Part shown: one piece after another, positions 25,332 to 34,122 of the stretch | Numbering within the stretch: position 1 is the stretch's first letter | Layout: each line of letters opens with the position of its first letter | Source of the DNA: Nostoc desertorum CM1-VF14 | GTDB lineage: Bacteria > Cyanobacteriota > Cyanobacteriia > Cyanobacteriales > Nostocaceae | Assembly: GCA_019359245.1 (NCBI GenBank) | Contig: JAHHHR010000056.1 | Coordinates: 1-48,906 of the forward strand | Length of the DNA stretch: 48,906 nt | Reading direction: 5' to 3' | The notes under the pieces: generated by a model | What the model was told of the DNA's origin: nothing | The model's input: only the letters and a program-made list of their open reading frames with translations | Database searches by the model: none | Position numbers and translations under genes: made by a program

Positions 25332-27689
25332 GTGGACAAGTTAATCATCTTAAAGTTAGGGGAGGGAAACTTTGAACAAGGGTTTACCGTAACTCTACAG
25401 ATTGGCGATGAAAATGTCCGCCCGACTGTGGAAATCACAGGTGAGCTTCCCCCCAACCCGGAAATTCTCCGCGATTATCACCGTTGGCAATCTATTTATC
25501 GTAATTTAAAGTTGCAATCTCGTCCGATTGGTTTACCTAAAGAACTTAACCAAGCCCCCAGCCTAGAATACTGCCAGCAAGTGAGTGAGGAATTTAAAGT
25601 CAGTTTTAATACTTGGCTTGCTTCCAATTCCTTTCGTTCTATCCGCGAAAAATTGTTAGAAAAACTCATGCTTGCAGATAATATTCGGATGCTTTTACAA
25701 ACCAAAGACCTACGATTACAGAAATTCCCCTGGCATCTTTGGGATGTGCTAGAACGCTATCCCCAGGCGGAAATCGCCTTGAGCGCTCCTGCCTACGAAC
25801 AAGTCAACCTTAACCGCATAGCAACTACATCCGATAAAGTAAAAATCTTAGCGATTTTGGGTAACAGTCAGGGTATTGATACCAAAGCAGACCAGGCGTT
25901 ACTTAATTTGTTACCCAATACAGATATCACTTTTTTAGTTGAACCACAATGCCTTGACCTGACTGACCAGCTATGGGAGCAGAATTGGCAGATTCTATTT
26001 TTCGCCGGACATAGTTCCACTCAGGAAACGAATCAAACAGGAAAAATCTATATCAATCAAACTGAAAGTCTAACAATTAGCCAGTTAAAGTATGCCTTGA
26101 AAAAGGCAGTAGAACGAGGTCTAAAACTAGCGATTTTCAATTCTTGTGATGGCTTGGGATTAGCATGGGAATTTGCAGATTTACATATTCCCCAAATTAT
26201 CGTGATGCGAGAGCCTGTACCCGATCGCGTGGCGCAGCAGTTTTTAAAGTATTTTTTGGAAGCCTTCGCGCACGGAGGCTCGTTGTATTTAGCCGTAAGA
26301 GAAGCACGAGAAAGGTTACAGGGACTAGAAAACCAATTTCCCTGCGCGACATGGTTACCTGTCATCTTTCAAAATCCGGCTGAGATGCCGTTGAATTGGG
26401 GAGAATTATTTAGAAATACACCCAATCTTCCTGCATCTTTGTCTCAAACTACGCCTCTTAGAGGAACCACAAATCGGCTTGGCTTTTCATCGATATTATT
26501 GGCGAGTATGGTAGTAACTGGAATATTAATCGGTGTAAGATATTTGGGCGTGCTGCAAACATTAGAGTTAAGTGCATTTGACCAACTAGTACGCTTGCGC
26601 CCTCCTGAAAAACCAGATTCACGCCTACTGATTGTCACTGTGACTGAAGAAGATGTCCAAGCGCAAAAACCGGAAAAACCTCAAGGTTCATTGTCAGACA
26701 AATCACTTGCCAAACTGTTAGAAAAATTAGAGGCATATCAAGCACAAGTTATTGGTTTGGATATATACCGAGATTATCCAGTGGATAAGGATTATCCAGC
26801 ATTGGCAGCAAGGATGCGAAAAAGTGATCGCTTTGTAGGGGTGTGTCAACTCAGCGATTCTCAAGCCGGAAAACCAGGTGTAAAACCACCCCCAGAACTT
26901 TCTTCACAGAATCTTGGTTTTAGCGATATTGCCATAGATTCAGATAATGTTGTGCGTCGCCATCTGTTAGCATTAACTCCTGCGCCCTCATCTCCTTGTA
27001 CTGCGCCCTATGCCTTGAATGTTCAACTTGCGCTGCGTTACCTGTATACCAAAGGAATTCGGTTGCAATTTACCCCTGATGGCGCATGGCAATTAGGGAA
27101 GGTAACATTTAAACCAATAGAAGCTCATACCGGGGGTTATCAAGGGGTTGACGCTTTTGGACACCAAATCTTATTAAATTATCGTTCTTCTCCTTCACCA
27201 GAAGCGATCGCACCAAGCATGACGTTACAACAAGTGTTAAGGGGTAAGCTAAATGCCAATGCGGTCAAAGACAAAATAGTAATTATTGGCACAACAGCAG
27301 AAAGTTTTGGTGATTACTGGTTAACTCCCTACATCACTCCTCAAGGAAAATTACAGGCAATACCAGGAGTATTTTTACAAGCTCAAATGGTTAGTCAACT
27401 GCTCAGGGCTACTTTGGACGGACAACCTCTATTGTGGACTTGGCCGCTTTGGGGTGAGGTAATTTGGGTTTGGGGTTGGTCTTTTTTAGGCGGTTTGTTT
27501 ACTGCTTACCTGCACCGATTCATTTACTTAAGCTTGGCAGGAGGAATCGCTATTATCAGTTTATACGTTAGCTGTTTTATATTTTTAATTGTATATAGTT
27601 GTTGGGTTCCGCTAATTCCTGCTATGTTAGCTTTAGTAGTTAATAGTTTAATAACTACAACTTACTTAAACATGAAATTTAAAAATTAA
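25332..27689 (+). CDS. CHAT-protease / CHASE2 membrane sensor protein
   Basis: 785 residues from GTG 25332. The CHAT caspase-like domain (about 100-355) has LFFAGHSS with His227 and IFNSCDGLGLA with Cys272, the catalytic dyad, followed by IIVMREPVPDRVAQQFLKYF and SLYLAVREARERL. A transmembrane helix (about 384-402) leads to a CHASE2 domain (about 405-700: LSAFDQLVRLRPPEKPDSRL, IGLDIYRDYP, ILLNYRSSP, KIVIIGTTAESFGDYWLTPY). Three helices (about 710-780) end the protein. CHASE2 is an extracytoplasmic sensor domain, so the CHAT protease is cytoplasmic and the sensor outside. The first 90 residues are a beta-rich region. I infer signal-controlled proteolysis; substrates are unknown. Sits after DUF1822. 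Confidence 0.9.
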   Translation: MDKLIILKLGEGNFEQGFTVTLQIGDENVRPTVEITGELPPNPEILRDYHRWQSIYRNLKLQSRPIGLPKELNQAPSLEYCQQVSEEFKVSFNTWLASNSFRSIREKLLEKLMLADNIRMLLQTKDLRLQKFPWHLWDVLERYPQAEIALSAPAYEQVNLNRIATTSDKVKILAILGNSQGIDTKADQALLNLLPNTDITFLVEPQCLDLTDQLWEQNWQILFFAGHSSTQETNQTGKIYINQTESLTISQLKYALKKAVERGLKLAIFNSCDGLGLAWEFADLHIPQIIVMREPVPDRVAQQFLKYFLEAFAHGGSLYLAVREARERLQGLENQFPCATWLPVIFQNPAEMPLNWGELFRNTPNLPASLSQTTPLRGTTNRLGFSSILLASMVVTGILIGVRYLGVLQTLELSAFDQLVRLRPPEKPDSRLLIVTVTEEDVQAQKPEKPQGSLSDKSLAKLLEKLEAYQAQVIGLDIYRDYPVDKDYPALAARMRKSDRFVGVCQLSDSQAGKPGVKPPPELSSQNLGFSDIAIDSDNVVRRHLLALTPAPSSPCTAPYALNVQLALRYLYTKGIRLQFTPDGAWQLGKVTFKPIEAHTGGYQGVDAFGHQILLNYRSSPSPEAIAPSMTLQQVLRGKLNANAVKDKIVIIGTTAESFGDYWLTPYITPQGKLQAIPGVFLQAQMVSQLLRATLDGQPLLWTWPLWGEVIWVWGWSFLGGLFTAYLHRFIYLSLAGGIAIISLYVSCFIFLIVYSCWVPLIPAMLALVVNSLITTTYLNMKFKN

Positions 27690-27749
27690 TAATAACGCCA
27701 ATTTGAAGCATGAAAATCACCGTTTATCAGGCATAAGTCAGGAGATTTT

Positions 27750-28592
27750 ATGAAAAGTTATTGGCAAAAAATACAATTTATCGCGGTATTGGGAATGACT
27801 TTGTGGGGAATTATCGGCTATTCTCCAATGATGATGATTTGGATGACATCAGTTGCCGCCACTCCTAAGAAATTTTCGCCACCTCCGCCTCCTCCAGACA
27901 GGGGTGCAGCAGGCGATCGCGGAGGGGCTGCAAGTCGTGGTTGTGGTGTTGGGAATCAGTCTGTTATTGCAATTGTACCTGTATACAAAGAGACATTAAA
28001 TCAAGGGCAAACAGAAACTATTTCTGTTACTAAAGTTTGGGGCTTGACGACTAAGGAATATCCAACTTTTTGGTTTTTTGTCCCCTATCAAAAATCTCTA
28101 ATTGATTCGATTGAGTTTGTTGTCAAAGATGAGTCAGGTAAACTAAGTCAAACTCTTTACCGAACAGTAGTAACAATCCCAGAAACACCAGGAATTATTA
28201 GCATTCCTTTAAGCGCAACTACTCCCTCATTGCAAGTAGACAAGATGTATCACTGGTTTTTTAAGATCAAAATCATTTGCAATCCACAACAACCTCCAGA
28301 ACGGGAGTATGTGGAAGGATGGGTGCAACGGGTTAATCTAAATCCTAAATTAGTAAATAGCCCGACGCAAGAAACTCCTCAGCAATCGGTAAAGCTTTAT
28401 GCTGAGAATGGTATTTGGTACGATGCCTTAACTACTCTGGCTGAATTACGTCTTGCCAAACCTCAAGATCCAACTCTAGCGGTAGAGTGGATGAATTTGC
28501 TCAAATCCGTAGATTTAGAGAATTTAGCTAAACAACCCCTCATAAAATGTTGCCAAGCTAACGATACCAGCCCTTTAAATATTGACAAATAA
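27750..28592 (+). CDS. DUF928 family protein, exported
   Basis: 280 residues; ggagattttATG gives a clear start. A hydrophobic N-terminal segment (FIAVLGMTLWGIIGYSPMMM) acts as signal or anchor. A proline run (PPPPPPDRGAAGDRGG) with SRGCG then starts the DUF928 domain: IAIVPVYKETLNQGQTETIS is followed by TFWFFVPYQ, IEFVVKDESGK, SIPLSATTPSLQVDKMYHWF and KIICNPQQPPEREYVEGWVQR. The C-terminal part is helical (WYDALTTLAELRLAKPQDPT). DUF928 accompanies CHASE2/CHAT and FHA genes in cyanobacteria and is probably periplasmic. Function unknown. It is 60 bases behind the CHAT-CHASE2 gene and probably in the same transcript. Confidence 0.88.
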   Translation: MKSYWQKIQFIAVLGMTLWGIIGYSPMMMIWMTSVAATPKKFSPPPPPPDRGAAGDRGGAASRGCGVGNQSVIAIVPVYKETLNQGQTETISVTKVWGLTTKEYPTFWFFVPYQKSLIDSIEFVVKDESGKLSQTLYRTVVTIPETPGIISIPLSATTPSLQVDKMYHWFFKIKIICNPQQPPEREYVEGWVQRVNLNPKLVNSPTQETPQQSVKLYAENGIWYDALTTLAELRLAKPQDPTLAVEWMNLLKSVDLENLAKQPLIKCCQANDTSPLNIDK

Positions 28593-28690
28593 CATATTTT
28601 CTGGGATATATTCACGGGATAGCATCAAGAGTTGTATTGCTTGAGCTTCCGAGCAGTGGAAGAGTGAAAATGTTTGGCATCAAACCAAAA

Positions 28691-28736
28691 AACCCAGTCA
28701 GGATGACTAGGCTTTTTATGGGGTTATATTCCCCAA
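28691..28736 (+). terminator. Hairpins after the DUF928 gene
   Basis: About 100 bases past the DUF928 stop, cccagtca-gga-tgactagg forms a stem with a bulged base, followed by a short T run (ctttttatg). A second hairpin (gggg-ttatatt-cccc) follows at once. This fits a rho-independent terminator that ends the first half of the cluster. Confidence 0.5.
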
Positions 28737-28922
28737 GGGCTATTTATAGAAGTTATTTATAATTCGCTGCTCTAATAAGGATTACACCGCCTAGATAGCG
28801 AATTCCAGAAAATTAGAATCTTCATTCGGCAACTCATTGAAACATAAGTATTTTGAACAGACTAATTGTGGTGCAGCAGTTATCTTCATAAAACTTATCC
28901 AAAACTCCAAAGCCAAAGTTTT

Positions 28923-28940
28923 GTCTCAAAGCTTTGAGAC
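28923..28940. repeat. Perfect 18-bp palindrome next to IS5 insertion
   Basis: gtctcaaagctttgagac is its own complement. It lies just downstream of the IS110 relic's stop codon, 6 bases before the IS5 element, and was probably part of the older element's end. Confidence 0.5.
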
Positions 28941-28946
28941 TCCTAA

Positions 28947-29862
28947 GAGGATGTTTGAAAAGTCGGAAAAGGTGTAAAAAAGCTCTCTCAGTATAAGCTG
29001 TGAATAGATAATAAACAGCACCGAGAGAGTGACATGAGTAAAGCATATCCCAGCAACCTGACACGTGCTCAATATGAATTTTTAAGCGACCTAATTCCAG
29101 AACCAAAACCAGGTGGACGCAAGCGTGAAGTCGATATGTGGGCAGTTCTGAACGCGATTTTCTATGTTTTGATGGAAGGAGTGAGATGGAGAGCATTGCC
29201 TGGAGATTTCCCACGCAAGGCAAGCCAGTGTACACATATTTCCGAAACTGGCGTAAAGATGGAACATGGTTGCACATCCATGATTGTCTGCGAGAGTGGA
29301 CAAGGATTGAAATTGAGCGGCATCGGTGTCCATCGGAGGCGATTATCGATAGTCAAAGCGTCAAAAGTGCGGCAATGGTAAGTATTGCGGTGGGGTATGA
29401 TGCGGGTAAGAAAATCACGGGACGCAAGCGATTTATGACAGTTGATACCTTGGGGAAAGTCACAGCGAGTCTTGGTGACAGCAGCCAATGTCGGTGAGCG
29501 AGAAGGGGGAAAACAAGTTCTCAAACGAGTCAAACAATCTCCACCTCAGGCATCTCGTCTGACAACTATCTGGGTAGATGGCGGTTTTGACGGTGCGCCG
29601 TTTATGCAGTGGGTCATGGATTTTTGTCGTTGGATTATCCAGGTCGTTCTTCGACCAGAGCAGACCAAGGGCAATACCAAGGCTCAAAAAACGTTGGGTG
29701 GTAGAACGCACTTACGGTTGGTTGATGGGATCTCGGCGATTAGTCAGAGATTATGAGTTATTGCCCGAAACCTCTGAGACTTTTATCTACCTTTCCATGA
29801 TCCGTATTATGGTGAGGCGACTTGCTTAATTTTTGACTCCCTAAAACTTTTCAAACACCCTC
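28947..29862 (+). mobile_element. IS5-family insertion sequence (916 bp)
   Basis: The ends read gaggatgtttgaaaagt on the left and the complement of gagggtgtttgaaaagt on the right, giving inverted repeats with one mismatch. TAA is repeated on both sides (28944-28946 and 29863-29865) as a 3-bp target duplication, usual for part of the IS5 family. The target was the stop codon of an IS110 relic. Confidence 0.85.
29034..29829 (+). pseudogene. IS5-family transposase, broken by three frameshifts
   Basis: The ATG at 29034 begins MSKAYPSNLTRAQYEFLSDL and continues through WAVLNAIFYVLMEGVRWRALPGDFP. Near 29210 the frame changes to TQGKPVYTYFRNWRKDGTW, IIDSQSVKSAA (first DDE Asp region) and GRKRFMTVDTLG. 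Near 29460 it changes again to VLVTAANVGEREGG...TIWVDGGFDG (second Asp). Near 29670 it changes once more to KRWVVERTYGWLMGSRRLVRDYE with the final Glu and a stop at 29829. All DDE parts are present but in four pieces over three frames. One shift could be programmed, as in some IS elements; three argue for decay. Confidence 0.85.
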
Positions 29863-30058
29863 TAAGAAACACATTCCGTAGCGTTGGAAATAGGGATGAG
29901 TTCTAAACCAAAAGCTTGAGCTTTTTTATTTAGGTTTTTCAGCGTGCGCTCTCGATATTGTTGCTCGTAAGCATCTATACCAGGGTCAGTAAAGCGATCG
30001 CCAGATGTCCAAAGGCGATAAAAAATGCGTGCGAGTTTATGACTGGAGTTTAGACTAA
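29862..30058 (-). pseudogene. C-terminal remnant of an IS110-family transposase
   Basis: On the minus strand, 63 codons read SSHKLARIFYRLWTSGDRFT and continue through DPGIDAYEQQYRERTLKNLN to a final FGLELIPI and a TAG at 29864-29862. The KLARxxYxLWTxG / DPGxDxYEQxYRER / GLELIP blocks are the C-terminus of cyanobacterial IS110-family transposases. The frame is closed by a stop just beyond 30058, and the catalytic parts are missing. The IS5 element lies exactly at its stop codon, so this relic was the earlier insertion. Confidence 0.65.
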
Positions 30059-30442
30059 GCTATGCAAAATGACCCAGCAGAGCTGAGTTAATCAGAGACT
30101 TAGTGAAACTTATCAATAATCTTGAGTATTAAACTGCAATTGATGGTTCTTTGCGTGGTCGTGTTACAGTTATTAGACATCTATTCGCCTCCGTATTATC
30201 CCGCAGTTTTTTTCATAAATCAAATATGATTTCTATATATATTTTGTAAATTAATATAAAAGCAAAAGAAAAAGGTCATAGGATTTGCTTAAAATTAGAA
30301 TTACTTAATTACTAGTATTTATAAAACAATTTCAAAGTTAACACCGAACCATATGAGTTTGGTCAGCTTAATTTTTTGTTTAAAAATTTTGCTCTACTAT
30401 ACAATATCCAAGATTTTTTAATAAAAATTAGTGAGTTATTAT
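30059..30442. other. AT-rich intergenic region without a recognisable gene
   Basis: About 380 bases, very AT-rich towards the right end. It separates the IS relics from the secreted-protein gene and must hold that gene's promoter. No repeat or structure stands out. Confidence 0.4.
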
Positions 30443-31207
30443 ATGATTAACAATTTCTTCCAAAAAAGTGTAGTATTTGCTACAGGAGTAGCAATCGTAG
30501 CTTGCTTAATGCCAAATGTTGCTCAAGCACAAAGAGTGCGTTTCGGTGGAAAATCTATTAACGGATATAGCGTTAGTTTTGATATAGATCATACTGTTCC
30601 TGAAATAGAACCTGGTTTGGGTAATCAAAATCTAGGTTATTTTCCAAGAGCGATTAAAAATTTTAATGTTGTACCTACCAATGGCGTTGACAATAGCACA
30701 ATTTGTGGTCAGATCAATTGTCCAGATGGCAATTTGACAATTACGAGATTGGAAATAGATAGTAGCGGTAATGTTACAAATCTTTTAATTGATGGTTCTG
30801 ATACACCAGTACCTTTAACAACTTTAGAGGATCTTGTTAATAATATTGACAATAATGTTGAGAATAGTGGCTCTGATATCGATTTTTCTAAAAACATTTT
30901 TCGGTATGATGTCACATTCAACAGAAATGATTCTATTCTGCCATCTAGACCTGCATTAGTCTGGTTTGTGCAATCTAATAATACTAATTTTATTAACAAT
31001 CTATCCAGATTGAATCGAGTAGAAACAATCCGAGGTATAGTGCCTGCTAGTGCCAGTGGCGGCGGTGTATTTGCTCTGGGAGGATGTATAAAAATTAATA
31101 GCAACCTGTCGATTTCCCCAAGAGGAAGGCTGTGTACCATTACCTCCGACAATGGCGGCAAGATGGAACATAGCTTGAAATTCACGAACGCTTACGTTTC
31201 TAAGTAA
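30443..31207 (+). CDS. Secreted hypothetical protein in the adhesin cluster
   Basis: 254 residues from ATG 30443 (gtgag lies about 8 bases upstream; GTG 30431 is the alternative). A signal peptide is clear: NFFQKSVVFATGVAIVACLM with cleavage after AQA. The mature part is rich in Asn, Asp and Ser (NLTITRLEIDSSGNVTNLLI; NNIDNNVENSGSDIDFSKN), with two cysteine pairs (CGQINC; C...RGRLC), like a beta-sheet exoprotein. I do not recognise a family. It precedes the FHA-type gene and may be another surface or secreted component. Confidence 0.7.
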   Translation: MINNFFQKSVVFATGVAIVACLMPNVAQAQRVRFGGKSINGYSVSFDIDHTVPEIEPGLGNQNLGYFPRAIKNFNVVPTNGVDNSTICGQINCPDGNLTITRLEIDSSGNVTNLLIDGSDTPVPLTTLEDLVNNIDNNVENSGSDIDFSKNIFRYDVTFNRNDSILPSRPALVWFVQSNNTNFINNLSRLNRVETIRGIVPASASGGGVFALGGCIKINSNLSISPRGRLCTITSDNGGKMEHSLKFTNAYVSK

Positions 31208-31407
31208 GAGTAAGTAAACATTAAATTGTAGAGGTGTGTCAAGACGAAAATGTTGCAAGAGCAAATTTTTGTGGGATGGTCTTCTAGCCCGTGCGATGTA
31301 GGGTTTCTGGCCTAAACCACAAGAGTTATATGTATGCAATATTTTAGGCTGATTAACTGTGGGATAATTGACAAATTTAAATTTTACTAATTTAAGGTGT
31401 GATCGCA

Positions 31408-34089
31408 GTGGTAAAAGTAGATTTTCTGATGCAATTATGGAAATGGAATTGCAGTGCAATATTGTGGTTGTTAGCTAGCAACCCAGCAGTTGCAAACATC
31501 GTTGCAGACCCCACTCTACCTACCAATACCACTGTTAGCAACTCTGGTAACGTGAGAGTTATTGAGGGCGGTACCCAAAGAGGCACAAACTTATTTCACA
31601 GCTTTCAAGAATTTTCCTTTTCTATTAATACAGCTAATATTACAGGCGATACTGCTTTTTTCAACAATGATGCGGCAGTCAGAAATATATTTGCACGGGT
31701 AACAGGTGGCTCAATCTCTAATATAGATGGTGTAATTAGAGCCAATGGATTAGCTAATCTATTTTTAATCAATCCTAGTGGGATAATTTTTGGCCCCAAT
31801 GCCAGCTTAAATGTTGGTGGTTCTTTCATCGCCAGTACCGCCAATAGTATTAAATTTGCTGATGGTCAAGAATTTAGTGCCACAAACCCAACTCCTAACC
31901 CATTATTGACAGTGAGCATTCCTGTAGGGCTAGACTTTAATTCTAATGGCGGTAGAATTGTGAATCAGTCCCAAGCTAACCTTAATGGAGAAGTAACTGA
32001 TGCTGAACCTCCGAACCCCATTGGGTTGAAAGCTCCGATTGGTAAAACCTTAGCATTGATAGGGGGTAATGTAGCCATCGAAGGGGGAAACCTGACCACG
32101 ACAGCAGGCAGAATTGAACTGGCTAGCATTGGTACAGGTTTAGTCACACTGACAGAAATTGAAAAAGGTTACGCCTTTGACTATTCAGGCGTACAAGACT
32201 TTGGAGATATTAACGTTTCTCAATTTGCGATTATTTATGGCAGCGGTAACGATGGCAGCGAGATTGCCTTGCAAGGTGAGAATGTTAATCTGAGTGATAG
32301 TTCTTTAGTGTTTATTAATAGCTTTGGGGAAGGCAGACAAGATAATTTGTCAGTCAATGCCAGAAATTTAACTGTAGATGGTGGAGCATTTTTAGCAACT
32401 TTTGCCTTCGGTGAAGGTGACGCGGGAAATATACAAGTGAAAGCTTCAGAGTCTATTGAATTGGCAGGTACAACTCCAGACGGTGTTACCCCAAGCAGTA
32501 TAGCGTCTCAAGTTCTGGAGTCAGCCACAGGTAATGCAGGGAATTTAATCATTGAGACCAAAAAATTACTAATTAGAGATGGTGCAACCCTAGAATATTC
32601 TACGTTTGGGTTTGGTCAAGCAGGAAACATCAATATAAAAGCTTCAGACATTATAGAACTAAGTGGAGTTAGTCAAGACGGTCAAATTGCTAGCGGAATT
32701 TTTGCTATATCTGCCCAAGCAATTACAGAAAATTTGGGTGATTCTGGAACTTTAGCCATTGAAACTCAAAAACTTACTGTTACGGGTGGCGCACAAATAG
32801 CCACAACTGTTAACAATAGCGGCAATGGTGGAAATATCACAATTCAAGCTTCAGATGAAATTCTGGTAAGTGGAGCTTCTTCTCAAGCTAATGCTTCACC
32901 TTTTGATAATAATCGTAGTGGAATTTTTGTCGGGGCTGACCTAGCAGCCACAGGTAATGTCGGCAGTTTGAACATCAGAACTAGACTGCTGACTGTAGAA
33001 AATGGAGCCAGAATCTCAGCTAGTAACTTTGGTGCTGGACAACTAGGTGGCAATGCAAATTTAGATCTCAAGCAGTTAGTGGTAAAAAATGGCGGAGAAA
33101 TTCGGGCTGCTTCATTTGGGGAAGGGCCTGGTGGGACTTTGAATATTCAAGCTTCTGATTCTGTAGAAGTTGTGGGAGTTGGGAATATTGGTGGTGAAAA
33201 TGTCGTCAGTAACCTGTCCACGCAAGCTCAAGCCTCTGGGAATGCTGGTAACTTAATTATTAACAGCTTAAGCTTGTCGGTACGAGATGGAGCAGAATTA
33301 ACAGTAAGTAGTAATGGCTCTGGACAAGCTGGAAATTTAGAACTCACAGCCCGTAGAGTTTTTTTAGATAACCAAGGTAAGTTAATTGCCGAAACAGCCT
33401 CTGGTAATGGCGGAAATATTACACTGATATTAGATGAGGCATTAATACTTCGGCGCAACAGTTTAATTTCCACCACAGTCGGTAATAACCAATTCGGTGG
33501 TGATGGCGGTAACATTAACATCAATTCCCCGTTTATTGTCGCTGTCCCAAAAGAAAACAGTGACATCCGTGCAGATGCTTTCACAGGTAAAGGTGGTGAA
33601 GTTAGCATTACAGCCAATGGTATTTTTGGAATTATCCGGCAAAAAGTCCCAACCGAAAAGAGTGACATTACAGCCAGTTCAGAATTGGGAGTGAGCGGGG
33701 AGGTATCTATCAACACTCCAGATATTGACCCTAGTCGTGGTTTAACCGAACTACCATCAAACCTCGTCGATGCATCCCAACAAATCGCCTCTGGTTGCAC
33801 ACCTAGAGGACGACAAACCGCTAGTCGCTTTATCGCCACAGGACGCGGTGGATTACCCCAAAGTCCTAATGAACCGTTGCGGGGACGAGCAGTGATTACT
33901 GGTTGGGTAGATTTGCCCGCACCAGCAACAGCCATCACGGATAAATTATCTACTGCATCTATGACCAAATCTACCGATCCGATTGTGGAGGCTCAAGGGT
34001 GGATTGTTGATGCTAATGGTAATATTATGCTTGTGGCTCAATCTGTGCCAAGTTCTTTTATTCCCTCTGCCATGTCTTGTGGTCAATAA
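31408..34089 (+). CDS. Filamentous-haemagglutinin-type exoprotein (TpsA, two-partner secretion)
   Basis: 893 residues. I prefer GTG 31408 because aaggtg stands 7 bases before it; GTG 31399 and ATG 31429 are alternatives. A signal sequence (CSAILWLLASNPAVANI) is followed by the TPS domain (about 35-165) with VRVIEGGTQRGTNLFHSF, FARVTGGSISNIDGVIRANG and NLFLINPSGIIFGPNASL. A long beta-helix region (about 200-770) has repeats with motifs such as GNAGNLIIETKKLLIRDGA and GQAGNINIKASDIIELSG. The C-terminus (SGCTPRGRQTASRFIATGRG; GWIVDANGNIMLVAQ) is typical of cyanobacterial members. Such proteins cross the outer membrane through a TpsB pore, but no TpsB gene is in the window. Presumed surface adhesin. 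Confidence 0.92.
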   Translation: MVKVDFLMQLWKWNCSAILWLLASNPAVANIVADPTLPTNTTVSNSGNVRVIEGGTQRGTNLFHSFQEFSFSINTANITGDTAFFNNDAAVRNIFARVTGGSISNIDGVIRANGLANLFLINPSGIIFGPNASLNVGGSFIASTANSIKFADGQEFSATNPTPNPLLTVSIPVGLDFNSNGGRIVNQSQANLNGEVTDAEPPNPIGLKAPIGKTLALIGGNVAIEGGNLTTTAGRIELASIGTGLVTLTEIEKGYAFDYSGVQDFGDINVSQFAIIYGSGNDGSEIALQGENVNLSDSSLVFINSFGEGRQDNLSVNARNLTVDGGAFLATFAFGEGDAGNIQVKASESIELAGTTPDGVTPSSIASQVLESATGNAGNLIIETKKLLIRDGATLEYSTFGFGQAGNINIKASDIIELSGVSQDGQIASGIFAISAQAITENLGDSGTLAIETQKLTVTGGAQIATTVNNSGNGGNITIQASDEILVSGASSQANASPFDNNRSGIFVGADLAATGNVGSLNIRTRLLTVENGARISASNFGAGQLGGNANLDLKQLVVKNGGEIRAASFGEGPGGTLNIQASDSVEVVGVGNIGGENVVSNLSTQAQASGNAGNLIINSLSLSVRDGAELTVSSNGSGQAGNLELTARRVFLDNQGKLIAETASGNGGNITLILDEALILRRNSLISTTVGNNQFGGDGGNININSPFIVAVPKENSDIRADAFTGKGGEVSITANGIFGIIRQKVPTEKSDITASSELGVSGEVSINTPDIDPSRGLTELPSNLVDASQQIASGCTPRGRQTASRFIATGRGGLPQSPNEPLRGRAVITGWVDLPAPATAITDKLSTASMTKSTDPIVEAQGWIVDANGNIMLVAQSVPSSFIPSAMSCGQ

Positions 34090-34122
34090 TTCGTTACTCC
34101 AAGATTTAAGGGAGGAATTCCG

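Noticed and set aside
33228..33968. 246-codon minus-strand frame
   Set aside because: It is antisense to the low-complexity beta-helix region of the adhesin gene, where repeats avoid stops by chance.
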